Positions 1 to 8,138 of a DNA stretch of 16,411 nucleotides are shown one piece after another. The stretch is from Pavlovales sp. CCMP2436. Taxonomy: Eukaryota > Haptophyta > Pavlovophyceae > Pavlovales. A model generated the notes under the pieces. The model worked only from the letters and a program-made list of their open reading frames with translations. It was not told the origin of the DNA and did not search any database. The translations under genes were made by a program, and so were the position numbers. Location of the stretch: NCBI GenBank assembly GCA_026770615.1, contig MU631420.1, forward strand, positions 72,791 through 89,201, written 5' to 3'. The stretch's first letter is position 1; each line of letters starts with the position of its first letter.

Positions 1-314
1 ATATATAATATATTATAATATAATAAAGATACACATAGTATAATGAAGAGGAAGTATAAGATGCATAGAAGGGGGAGGGGGGAGAGGGGGGCAGACACTA
101 CGCATGAGTTATAACTCATGCATCTTATAACACTACGCATGAGTTAGACTGTTATAACACAACAGAAGGATGGTGGTTGTTGTTATTCCATACGAATTTT
201 CTTTCTTTTCCTCCCCCACTTTTGTTGTTGTTGTGGTTGAGAGCGAGGCGTACCGAGGCTTTCACCCCCCCCCCCCTCTTGTTTTCTTTTGTTTTGTTTT
301 TGTTTGTTGCGTAC
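1..314 (-). other. Partial intron 3 of copper ATPase gene, running off the left edge
   Basis: The donor GTACGC at 314 follows the codons for LGKLVEAS, the point where copper ATPases normally continue with KG-TS. No continuation is found to the left within the window, so the whole stretch to base 1 is read as intron. It holds a poly-C run (265-274), a G-rich tract (70-91), a 20-bp palindrome, a 17-bp direct repeat and an AT-rich end at 1-50. Confidence 0.6.
102..121. repeat. Perfect 20-bp palindrome
   Basis: The sequence GCATGAGTTA followed by its reverse complement TAACTCATGC has no spacer. The left arm lies within a 17-bp direct repeat: bases 95-111 recur exactly at 130-146. The word TTATAACAC also occurs twice, at 125-133 and 152-160. 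Confidence 0.9.
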
Positions 315-2662
315 CGAGGCCTCCACAAGCTTGCCCAGTGTCACGAAGGTGATCAGCATGGCTGCCGTCTCGAAGAAGTGCGAGTCGTGCTCGGAGACGG
401 GGTCGTGGTGCCCTAGCAATCGCAATCGCAAGAAGAAGAAGAACAACAAGAAGAAGATAAGAAGAAGAACAACAATTGCAAGCCCAGTGGTATCCTTTAG
501 CAATAGCAATCGCAATCACAAGAATAAGAATGAGAATAGTAATTGCAAGAAGGAATTGCAAGAATAAGAATGAGAATAAGAATAACAAAAGGATAAATAT
601 AAGAATAGCAATCGCAAGAAGAAGAACAAGATGAAGAAGGAGAAGAAATATAGTAATTGCAAGAGTAAAAAGAAGAAGAAGAAATAGAATTCTTCTTCAT
701 ATGACAGCAAAACTAATGATGATAAGAATGATGAGAATGATACTGACGATGATGATGCGTGTGATGTCTTCTTCTTGCAATTATTCTTCTATTAGCATCT
801 TCTTTTCTTATAACGCGCGCACCGAGCACCAGTGCGGGGTCGTGCGCCTCCAGCCCCACGCCCCCCGCCCCGAGCGCAGTGTGCTGCAGCGGGCTGCCGC
901 GCGCCGCGCGCGCGCTTGCGATGCCGGCGAGTACGGAGACGGCGGAGTAGACGTACGCGGAGGAGGTCGAGAGCGACACCAGCACGTCCATGTTCGTCGA
1001 GCCGCGCCGCAGCGCTGCGAACGCGTGCGCGTGGAAGTGCCCCCCGAGGACGAACTGCACCGGCGTGGTGAAGCCCCACAGGAGTGCGGCGGTGAGGGTC
1101 AGGCCGGGTGCAAGCTCGGCGTGCAGGAGTGCGTGGGCGCCTTTGAAGTAGGGCAGCACCATCGAGAGCAGGAAGGTCGGCGTGCTCAGCAGCGCGCACC
1201 AGCGGAAGCGGCGCGCCCACACGCGCAGCTCGCCGCCGCCGTCGCGCGCGCTGCGCTCGGCGAGGTCCGCCTCGACCGAGGGGGGCGGCAGCGCGAGCGC
1301 CAGGCCCAGCTCGGCGGCCGCGCGCTCGAATAGCGCGCGTAGGCCGATGAGCTGCTTGTCGTACGTCACGCGCACCAGCAGGCCCCCTTGCACGCCCTCC
1401 CCCTCCCTCTCCTCGCCCCCCCCCCCGGCCGGGACCGCTGCGAGCTCCAGCGGCGCCTGTCCGTCTCGTCTGCGCCAGCGCTGCCCGCGCATGCGCGCGT
1501 GCGGGTGCGAGCGCGCCTCCTTCCGATCCTCCCCGCCCTGCGCCTGCTCCTCGTCAGAGGCCAGGCGCACGGGCGTGTGCCGCCTGTGGAAGGAAGGTTG
1601 GGGCGCGCAGCCAGCAGGCAGGCAGCCATCGCTGCGCTCCACTTCCTGCAGATTGGCCGCCTCGACGCGTAGCACACCGGCCAGCCGCGAGAGCGCGCTC
1701 ACCACCGCCTCCTCGCCCAGCTCGTCCAGCTCGCCGCCCCCGTGGCCCGCGCCCGCCTCCTCGTCCGCGCCCGCCGGGGCCGCGGCCGAGCGGGAGACGG
1801 CGAGCAGCACAGAATGCTCAGTGACGCGCAGGTGCGTGGCCTGCGCCGTCGGGGGGCCAGGCAGGCAGGGCAGGCAATGGCAGGGCAGTCAGCCAGGCAG
1901 GCCGTGGCAGGCAGGCAGGCAGGCAGGCAGGCAAGCCTTGGGGAGAGCACACACCTCGTAGCCTGCATCGCGCACGCATCGCTCGATCTCGGTAGCGAAC
2001 TGGTCCGCGCGCCGTCCGTCCTTCTGAGCCGAGGGACCTGGGCTGACCGGGCTCTTGACCTTGCCCTCGAAGCGCTCGGCGATGCGCACGATGGCCTGCT
2101 CGGCCAGTAGCGAGACGCGCACCTCCTCTACACAGGGCAGCGCGCGCACGGCGCGCTCCACCGCGCCCGCGCACGCGGCGCAGGACATGCCCGAGACGTT
2201 GAACGTGAGCTCCAGCCCGCGCGACGAGGGCGGCTTGACCTGCGTGGGCTTGTCGGGGGCTTTAGAGCTGTCCGAGCCGGTCTTTCCCAGAGCGGGCTGC
2301 GCGGGTGGCTGCGCGGGCGAAGGCTGCCGGAGAGAGGGCGAGGGCGGCTCTGCTGGCTGCGCCTCTGCGGGCGGGCTGGGCGGTAAGCAGCTCGGCCGCA
2401 GGGCATCGAGCTGCGCGTCGAAGCCAGTGCGCGCCACTGCGGCAACAAGCACCTCCGCGCTCGCGCTGCCCGTCACTGTCGCCTTGCCTCCCTCCTCCAG
2501 CGTCACGACCGCCTCGGCCACGCCATCCACCGCGCGCAGCGCCCGCTCCACCCGGCCCGTACAGTGACCGCAAGTCATCCCGCCGACGCGCAGCACGGTG
2601 GGGGGCGGCGGGGGGGCGAAGGCGGGCTCGGCGAGCCGCGCGGTCTCCACGCCGGCCTCCAT
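315..2662 (-). CDS. P1B-type copper-transporting ATPase, N-terminal part (gene continues past left edge)
   Basis: This is predicted to be a heavy-metal P-type ATPase that pumps Cu(I) across a Golgi-type or plasma membrane, resembling plant RAN1/HMA5, yeast CCC2 and animal ATP7. Exons are read on the minus strand as 2662-1955, 1840-823 and 412-315, giving 608 codons in one frame after splicing. Two metal-binding HMA domains carry GMTCGHC (residues 28-34) and GMSCAAC (158-164). A third HMA-like fold after residue 236 (ALSRLAGVLRVEA, then VRVTYDKQ) lacks the CxxC, as in plant RAN1. Membrane helices follow, with the family signature STNMDVLV and, in exon 3, FFETAAMLITFVTLGK. The actuator, CPC and DKTGT parts are not here and must lie left of the window. 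The ATG at 2662 is the first in frame. The third HMA is split by roughly 75 low-complexity residues (about 1390-1660), either an insertion or an unrecognised intron. Confidence 0.88.
413..822 (-). other. Intron 2 of copper ATPase gene (410 bp), filled with A-rich minisatellite
   Basis: The donor GTGCGC at 822 and the acceptor TTGCTAG ending at 413 give a phase 1 junction that joins the coding frames cleanly (VLG, then HHDPVSEHDSHFFE). The plus strand of the intron is almost all A and G. It is built from recurring short words such as GCAATCGCAAGAAG, GTAATTGCAAGA and AAGAATGAGAAT. Near 669-700, GAAGAAGAA faces TTCTTCTTC and could form a hairpin. No coding sequence is seen in it. Confidence 0.75.
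1841..1954 (-). other. Intron 1 of copper ATPase gene (114 bp)
   Basis: The donor GTGTGT follows the codons for DAGYE and the acceptor GGCGCAG precedes those for ATHLRV. Splicing in phase 0 restores the usual end of an HMA domain (DAGYEAT). The interior is a tetranucleotide GGCA repeat on the plus strand, densest at 1913-1932, with degenerate copies around it. Confidence 0.8.
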
Positions 2663-2911
2663 TCGGCCGCTGATTACAGGTATCGGCCGCGCCGCCCCGG
2701 CCCGCGGGCACAACAAAATCGAGGACCGAAAACGTCGGAACTCGGACCCGCCGTCGGAGTTCGACGTAGAGGAGCAACCCGAGCTCGCCGTCGAGGAGCG
2801 ACGAAAACGCGGCGCCCGCCGAGCCCGCGTCGAGGCCCGAGCCCGCTCGTCTCCAGCACCATCGCCCGCTGCGCCTGGCTGCTGGCCGCGGCCGCCACTT
2901 CTTCCGGCACC
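2663..2911. promoter_or_regulatory. Divergent promoter region between copper ATPase and RBBP9-like hydrolase
   Basis: The two start codons face away from each other with 249 bp between them, so transcription of both genes must begin here or inside the neighbouring coding regions. The stretch is GC-rich with no clear TATA box. A near-repeat of GTCGGAACTCG and GTCGGAGTTCG occurs at about 2735-2765. The plus frame is open through this region, so a longer N-terminus for the hydrolase cannot be excluded, but family alignment argues against it. Confidence 0.5.
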
Positions 2912-3493
2912 ATGGCAAAGCGCGTCGCGATCCTGCCCGGCAACGGCTGCAGCAACGTGCGCCGCTCGAACTGGTACGGCTGGCTCGCCAAAGAGCTGAC
3001 AAAGTCGGGAATAGAGGTGGCGCTGGTCGACATGCCCGACCCTAATGGCGCCAACGAAAAGCTGTGGATCGCAACGTGCCTCGGGGAGCTAGGCTGCGAC
3101 GAAAGGACGGTGGTCGTCGGGCACTCGAGCGGGGCTGCGTGCGGGATGCGCCTCGCGGAAAGTATCAAATTGGGCGGGTTGGTCCTTGTTAGCGCCTATC
3201 ACACTGACCTAGGCTGGGAAGGTGAGCGCGCTGCTGGATACTTCAGCCGGCCCTGGCTGTGGGCCGATATCATAGCAAACACCGTTGGCTCTGTCGGCAT
3301 CATTCAGTATGGAGCAGCTGATGACTGTTTCCTACCGCTCAGCGAGCAAGAGCATGTGGCAACCAATCTACGCGCAGACTTCATACGCATGGACGGTCGC
3401 TCTCACTATATGGATTCGACATTCCCGGAGCTGCTCCAGCTCCTGCGTGACAAGTGCGGTGAGACGACCGGCGACTCGCCGGCCGCGGCGTAG
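2912..3493 (+). CDS. RBBP9/YdeN-family serine hydrolase
   Basis: This is a 193-residue intronless alpha/beta hydrolase of the retinoblastoma-binding protein 9 type, a small cytosolic serine hydrolase family whose natural substrates are poorly known. The chain matches the family from end to end. It opens with VAILPGNG, then WYGWLAKEL, MPDPN, the nucleophile elbow GHSSGA (residues 70-75, Ser72), LVSAYHTDLG, ERAAGYFSRPW, YGAADDCFLP (Asp137/138) and GRSHYMDS (His165). As far as I recall, human RBBP9 uses Ser75, Asp138 and His165, so spacing is nearly identical. The ATG at 2912 lies in CACCATGG and puts the first beta strand at residue 4, as in relatives. It is divergent from the copper ATPase. 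A full catalytic triad suggests an active enzyme. Confidence 0.95.
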   Translation: MAKRVAILPGNGCSNVRRSNWYGWLAKELTKSGIEVALVDMPDPNGANEKLWIATCLGELGCDERTVVVGHSSGAACGMRLAESIKLGGLVLVSAYHTDLGWEGERAAGYFSRPWLWADIIANTVGSVGIIQYGAADDCFLPLSEQEHVATNLRADFIRMDGRSHYMDSTFPELLQLLRDKCGETTGDSPAAA

Positions 3494-3580
3494 GTGGTCT
3501 AGCGCGAGTGCCGCGAGGCTGGCTTCGAGGCGCTGGTGAGCTCCGCAGACCCGTCACTCCTAAACCGGGCTGGAGTTTCT

Positions 3581-3628
3581 GCCAAGTACCAGCCGGGCCG
3601 GCAGGCCAAGTACCAGCCGGGCCGGCAG
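3581..3628. repeat. 24-bp tandem duplication, two perfect copies
   Basis: The unit starts GCCAAGTACCAGCC and runs 24 bp. It is present at 3581-3604 and again at 3605-3628 without a mismatch, about 90 bp after the hydrolase stop codon, probably in its 3' untranslated region. Confidence 0.9.
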
Positions 3629-4061
3629 GCCCTTTCAACGAGCGCAACTGGCAACTGGGCTACTTTGGCTCAAAAAAGGAGCTCACTCGCCCAATGTGAC
3701 ACACTGTGACACAAGTGCCTACTCGTACTGGAGCTGCGTCCAGAGACGAACTCTGCATTCTTGTAGTTATTTAACAGGTTCAATTAATAGATGTAATTCG
3801 TTCTCACTTCTCTTCATCAACAGTGATACAGTTCTTCTAACTACTAACAATTAACGTCATTACTAACAAGTCTCTTTTTTTTCCGCGGGGGCTCCGCTCC
3901 TAGTCTGACCTAGACCCGCGCCCACGGCAAACGGGTGAGGTGCCGGAAGAACAGGCGAGAATCTCGGGCAGACCTAACTGATCATAAACCGGCCAAAAAC
4001 AAAAGCGAGTCGATCGCAGCTCACAAATGACGCGCAGATTCTGGCGGGTCCATCGGGAAAT

Positions 4062-4118
4062 CGATGGAGCAAACACGATTGAGATGAAAAAAAAAAAAAA
4101 AAAAAAAAAACGATGGAG
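4062..4118. repeat. 24-nt poly(A) run flanked by an 8-bp direct repeat
   Basis: CGATGGAG occurs at 4062-4069 and again at 4111-4118. Between them lie about 17 bases and a run of 24 A residues (4087-4110). The arrangement looks like a short poly(A)-tailed insertion with a target duplication, but chance or replication slippage is possible. Confidence 0.6.
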
Positions 4119-4197
4119 AATTAGTTCGCACACGTGGAGAGGGAGGCAGTGACAGAGGTCTTGCTGCCGCAGCGGCAGCGGCAGCGGGGTGAGCAGC

Positions 4198-7100
4198 ATG
4201 TCCGACTCAGGCTCCGAGTCTGGCTCGGAGGTCGAGTCGCTGGAGGTGCTCGAGCTCATCATGGACGAGCGCGAGACGGTCCACCAGTTCACCTCCTTCA
4301 AGCGGGACTTTACATGCCCCATCTGCCTCGACCTCATCCGCGAGGCGACGGCGACGGAGTGCCTGCATCGCTTCTGCTCCGAGTGCATTGAGAAGAGCGT
4401 GCGCATCGGCAGCAAGGCCTGCCCGTCCTGCCGGCAGCCCATAGCCACGCGCCGCTCGCTCCGCCGCGACCTTGAGTTTGATGACCTGGTTTCAGCGCTC
4501 TTCCCTGACGGGGATGACGAGGACGAGGCCCTCGGCTTCTTCTGGACGCAGGCTGGCGAGCTGCAGCTCAGCGCCGTGCCGGTCGCGTCGGCAGCCGCGC
4601 AGCCCGAGGCGGGCAGGCCCGACGGCGCCTGGGAGTGCGCGCAGTGCACCTTCGAGAACACGCGCGGCGCGCGCCGCTGCCGCATGTGCAACGCCCTGCC
4701 GCGCAAGAAGAAGGCCACGGCTGCAGTGGCGGCCGCGGAGCCGTCGCGCGCGCAGCGCGCGCAGCAGCGCGGGACCACCGTGAAACCCTCGCGGAGGTCG
4801 TCCCTCGGGCGTGTGCAGCTGGAGGAGTTCTCAATGTCCGCCTCGCTCTCCGCCGATGCATGCGCGGGCGCGGGCGCGGACACGGCGGACAGCGCGGTCG
4901 CGGGCTCCGCGGTTGCGGGCGCCTCTGCCGCAGCTACGCGTCCGCAGGTCATGGCGAGAGCTGCGGAGACGGGGGGGGGCGACGCGCCGCGCAAACGCAG
5001 CCGCTTCACACTTCTCGCGCACGTGCGCCCCATCCCGCCGGGGGCTGTGGCGCCGTCCGTGGCAGCGGAGGGGCAGCGGCAGCGCGCGGCCAAGCGAGGG
5101 GGCGAGGGCGAGGGCGCGCGCGCGGAGGGCGCGAGCGAACGTGGCGGCGGGGCGGCGGCGAGTGCGGCAGGCATTGGCGGCGCGCTACCTGGCGCGGCAA
5201 AAGCATTGGTGCGCCGACAGCCCTCTTTGGAGGGGGTGAGGCATCAGTCCTCTTTTGAGGGGTTGAGGCGGCAGCCCTCCGCGGGCAAGGGCAGCAGGGG
5301 TTCCTTGCCCGGCGCGCACCTGCCCGCCTCGCCGCGCGCTCCGCCCGTTGGCGCGGGGGGCGAACCGGCAGCCGCAGCCTGCACGGGCCAGGCAGCGCCC
5401 AAGAGCCCATCGGCAGCGGAGAGCTCTCCCTCCGCGCACGCGGCCAAGCGCAAGTACCCGGCGCTCAGCCCGATCACTCCGCCGGGACCGGGACCGTGCA
5501 ACGAGCCATGGCGGCGCTCCCCCTCGCCGCCCCATCGGAGTGCAGAGGAGCCCGCCGTCTCCCGGACGCCCTCCCGCAGCGACTCGCGGACTCTGACCGA
5601 GCGGCTCACGCAGACGTCCCTCGCGCACGCCCTCTCTCCCGCTGCGGGCGTCCCCTCTGTCGAGGTGCGCACTCTGAGCCCGGACGGGGCCATCGACCTC
5701 GCCTGGTGCTACCCGCCGGGCAACCCGGCCGACTGCAACGCCTGGCTGGCGCTCTCCCCGCAGCACCTCGCGCACGACTCGTCCGCGCGTGTGCGGCACA
5801 AGATGCTCACCAAGAACAAGATCTGCGGCGAGCTGCGCTTCACGTCCACGCAGCTGCGTGGCATCAAGGACGGCGACTACGTCTTCGCGCTGCACTCGCC
5901 CGAGGTCTCGCAGCATCCCGCCGTCTCGCAGGTGATCCGCTTCAAGGAGGGGCGCGCAGTGCCGCTGCTCAACGGGGAGATCGACACGAAGCTGCTTGCG
6001 GCCTCGGCGGAGGCGGTGGCTCTCAGTGCGCTCGCACTTGCGCACGCGCCGGTGGTCGTGGCGGCTGTGGCGGAGGGCGCAAAAGCTGGGCCGGGGCCGG
6101 GCCGGGCGGCTGCGGAGGCGGAGGCGGAGGCGGGGGGGCGGGCGCCAGGCTGGGCAGCGGCGGGCGCGGGCGCGGTAGCGGGTGTGGGGTGCGAGGCGCA
6201 TTCAGCGGACGCGAGCGGCGAGCGCAGCGATGCGGGCAGCGTGCCGGACAGCGGCGCCACCGCCATGCCCGACGGCGACGACGACCCTGACGCAGCACCA
6301 GCCGGCGGCGACAACGGCGGCAGCGGTGGCGGCGGTGGGGCCCGTGTGGGCGGCGGTCGGCGCGTGCGCGCGCCGGTTTCGTTCCGGTGGGCCGACGGGT
6401 CCGGGGAGCGCGCGAGTGGGGCAGGGCCGGCAGCAGGCCTGCCCACCGCCGCCACCGCCTTTGCTGCCGGGGCGGTGCACGCGCAAACCTCCGAGCCGCT
6501 GCGGCACAAGGCTCCGCGCTGGGGGACGCTCCCCCAAGCGCCGCCGCCGCCGCCGCCGCCCAAGGCGCAGCAGCAGGCCTATAAGCTCGCGCACACGCAG
6601 CAGCAGCCACCGCCGCCGCCGCCGCAGCAGCAGCAGCAGCCGCCACCGCAGCAGCAGCCGCCGCCGCCGCTGCGGTCGGCACCACCGCCGCCGCCGCCGC
6701 GGACAAACTCGCAGTCGAACTCCCAGGCGCACTCGCACGCACTCCCTTGCTCGCAGCCACTCCCTTGCTCGCACCAGCCCGCCGCACCGTCGAAAGCTGC
6801 AGTGGCGCAGCAGGGGGCAGCGCGCGACGGGCAGAAGGCGCAGGTCTACAGGCGGCAAGCTCCCACCCCCTCGCCACCCCCCGCCGCCTCCCCGTCGCCC
6901 GCTGCGTCGATGCCCAGAGCGGCCACAGCTAGACACGAGGACACTTTGCGGACGGACACTGGACCTGCGGACAGCGAGGAGATCGACACGTTGCCCCTCG
7001 CGCCGCCACCGCGGCCGTACAGCCCGTCGAGGCCGCGCGTGTCTACGGAGGAGCGGCCGCCAGCTGCGCGCTGCCTGCTGCGCGTGGCTGCCTTGCCGGG

Positions 7101-7812
7101 ACAGGCCAAGGGCTTCGGGACGGGCAGCGAGCCGGCGCACACGCAGCGCGCGCCCGCAGCCCCGGTCCCGGCCCCGGCAGCGGCATTGGTGCCCCTCGCA
7201 AGCGCAGCGGCTCCGCACAGCACGGCAGCGGTGGCGGTGGCAGCGCCTGGCGGCAGCGACGGCGGGATGCGGCTGCGCGCGCTGCTCGCGTCGCTGATGG
7301 CTGAGCGCACGCTCGCCGCCGCGGCGATGTGCGTGCTGCACGCGCTGGCGGACTCGGCACAGCCGCTCACGCTGGTGGGTGCTCTCGGCACACCCTCCTG
7401 CTCCGCAGCGCACCCGCCCGCCTGCTCTCCATCCAAGACGACTTCCCTGACCGTGTGCTACCGAACGTGCCCCCTATCCTGTGCCCGTGCCTTGCAGCCC
7501 GAGCTCCAGCTCGCACTGCGCCACTGCACGCCCGCCGCTGTCGCCGCGGCCCAGCCCGCCTCGCAGGCCGGGGGGGGCGAGAGCTGCGCCGAGCTGCTCG
7601 ACCCGGACGGGCGACTACTGCCTCCCGGACTTCTGCTGGTGCTGCGGCTGCTCGAGCGCACCGGGCATCTCTCCCGGACTCCCGTGCGGGGCGGTAGCTA
7701 CGCACGTTCGCCCGCGGCGGGGAACGGGCTCGGCGCAGGCGCGTGCGCGTCGACGGCAGTCAAGAGAGAAGCACAAGGACGGATCTCGGAGATGAATCCG
7801 CTCGGTTGGTAG
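4198..7812 (+). CDS. RING1-type RING finger plus RanBP2/NZF zinc finger protein, putative Polycomb-like E3 ubiquitin ligase
   Basis: Predicted nuclear E3 ubiquitin ligase of 1204 residues (1163 if the proposed intron is removed). The C3HC4 RING uses C40, C43, C55, H57, C60, C63, C75 and C78. It is followed by RRSLRRDLEFDDLVSALFP, the extension typical of RING1/RING2, the catalytic subunit of PRC1 that ubiquitinates histone H2A. A RanBP2/NZF finger follows (W145, C147, C150, C161, C164) with Thr151-Phe152 and Met163 in the places that contact ubiquitin in NZF fingers. About residues 485-600 form a globular region (IDLAWCYPPGN, WLALSPQ, DGDYVFALHSP) that looks like a beta-sandwich. The rest is low complexity: poly-Ala, poly-Pro and poly-Gln. 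A 9-residue repeat (RRQPSLEG-like) occurs three times at about 5212-5290. No RAWUL domain was recognised. ATG 4198 was chosen because the upstream in-frame triplet at 4189 is GTG. Confidence 0.88.
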   Translation: MSDSGSESGSEVESLEVLELIMDERETVHQFTSFKRDFTCPICLDLIREATATECLHRFCSECIEKSVRIGSKACPSCRQPIATRRSLRRDLEFDDLVSALFPDGDDEDEALGFFWTQAGELQLSAVPVASAAAQPEAGRPDGAWECAQCTFENTRGARRCRMCNALPRKKKATAAVAAAEPSRAQRAQQRGTTVKPSRRSSLGRVQLEEFSMSASLSADACAGAGADTADSAVAGSAVAGASAAATRPQVMARAAETGGGDAPRKRSRFTLLAHVRPIPPGAVAPSVAAEGQRQRAAKRGGEGEGARAEGASERGGGAAASAAGIGGALPGAAKALVRRQPSLEGVRHQSSFEGLRRQPSAGKGSRGSLPGAHLPASPRAPPVGAGGEPAAAACTGQAAPKSPSAAESSPSAHAAKRKYPALSPITPPGPGPCNEPWRRSPSPPHRSAEEPAVSRTPSRSDSRTLTERLTQTSLAHALSPAAGVPSVEVRTLSPDGAIDLAWCYPPGNPADCNAWLALSPQHLAHDSSARVRHKMLTKNKICGELRFTSTQLRGIKDGDYVFALHSPEVSQHPAVSQVIRFKEGRAVPLLNGEIDTKLLAASAEAVALSALALAHAPVVVAAVAEGAKAGPGPGRAAAEAEAEAGGRAPGWAAAGAGAVAGVGCEAHSADASGERSDAGSVPDSGATAMPDGDDDPDAAPAGGDNGGSGGGGGARVGGGRRVRAPVSFRWADGSGERASGAGPAAGLPTAATAFAAGAVHAQTSEPLRHKAPRWGTLPQAPPPPPPPKAQQQAYKLAHTQQQPPPPPPQQQQQPPPQQQPPPPLRSAPPPPPPRTNSQSNSQAHSHALPCSQPLPCSHQPAAPSKAAVAQQGAARDGQKAQVYRRQAPTPSPPPAASPSPAASMPRAATARHEDTLRTDTGPADSEEIDTLPLAPPPRPYSPSRPRVSTEERPPAARCLLRVAALPGQAKGFGTGSEPAHTQRAPAAPVPAPAAALVPLASAAAPHSTAAVAVAAPGGSDGGMRLRALLASLMAERTLAAAAMCVLHALADSAQPLTLVGALGTPSCSAAHPPACSPSKTTSLTVCYRTCPLSCARALQPELQLALRHCTPAAVAAAQPASQAGGGESCAELLDPDGRLLPPGLLLVLRLLERTGHLSRTPVRGGSYARSPAAGNGLGAGACASTAVKREAQGRISEMNPLGW
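7375..7497 (+). other. Probable stop-free 123-bp intron in the RING gene
   Basis: GTGGGTGC at 7375 and TGCCTTGCAG ending at 7497 bound a phase 0 segment of exactly 41 codons without a stop. Removing it joins AQPLTL to PELQLALRH, a natural helix-like sequence. The translated segment itself is rich in Cys, Ser, Thr and Pro and looks unlike its flanks. The reading frame is kept whether or not it is spliced. Confidence 0.6.
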
Positions 7813-8138
7813 CCTGACGCTTGACAGCGTGCGGCGGATGCTACGCACTTCAGCCTCAGGCGAGCACCCTCGCTCGTGACTCGTTATTATACATAAAAAT
7901 TAAATTATAGAATATTTCACGCGACGTTTTCAGACGAGCCCAGCACCTGCAGATGTATTACTAGTCATAATTATATATAACCTAACTAATTTAGGAGAAG
8001 AATCATAAATATATTCTGTGACTGAGTGTGTAGTGTTAGGAAATCGGACCGTGTAACCCTTTTTTAAGGTTCACGGAGTGACGACGCTTACATGGCAGGC
8101 GCCCACTGCCCAGGCGCGGACGGCGGCGGCGGGCCGGG
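7813..8138. other. Convergent intergenic region between RING gene and SNF2 gene
   Basis: The RING gene ends at 7812 on the plus strand and the SNF2 gene ends at 8139 on the minus strand, leaving 326 bp for both 3' ends. Bases 7880-8040 are AT-rich with several AATAAA-like words and would suit two polyadenylation sites. I see no gene here. Confidence 0.6.

Larger units (their letters stand above)
3494..4197. other. Intergenic region between hydrolase and RING gene
   Basis: About 700 bp with no convincing gene. The first 200 bp are GC-rich and contain the 24-bp tandem duplication. Bases 3700-3880 are AT-rich and probably hold the hydrolase 3' end. A direct repeat TGTGACAC occurs twice at 3696-3712. 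From 3885 the composition returns to mixed, and a 24-nt A run lies about 90 bp before the RING start. The open frames here, on both strands, look like shadows. Confidence 0.6.

Noticed and set aside
170..820. Small open frames on both strands in the A-rich region
   Set aside because: They are Lys/Asn or Phe/Leu/Ser strings from simple repeats within the copper ATPase introns. Only 315-412 on the minus strand is real coding sequence.
2564..2911. N-terminal extension of the RBBP9-like frame back to 2564
   Set aside because: The in-frame extension is Arg/Pro-rich, overlaps the copper ATPase coding region on the other strand, and RBBP9 relatives begin at the same place as the ATG at 2912.
4189..4191. 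GTG as the start of the RING protein
   Set aside because: A non-ATG start is unlikely in a nuclear gene when an ATG lies in frame nine bases downstream at 4198.
3900..5174. 424-codon open frame on the minus strand opposite the RING gene
   Set aside because: It is the antisense shadow of a very GC-rich coding region. Its translation is Ala/Arg/Ser-rich with no motif, it includes a poly-Phe from the A run, and the RING and NZF domains prove the other strand.
6202..7413. Long minus-strand and alternate plus-strand frames across the RING gene tail
   Set aside because: Composition-driven Arg/Ala/Pro translations with no domain. Stop codons are rare here simply because GC is very high.
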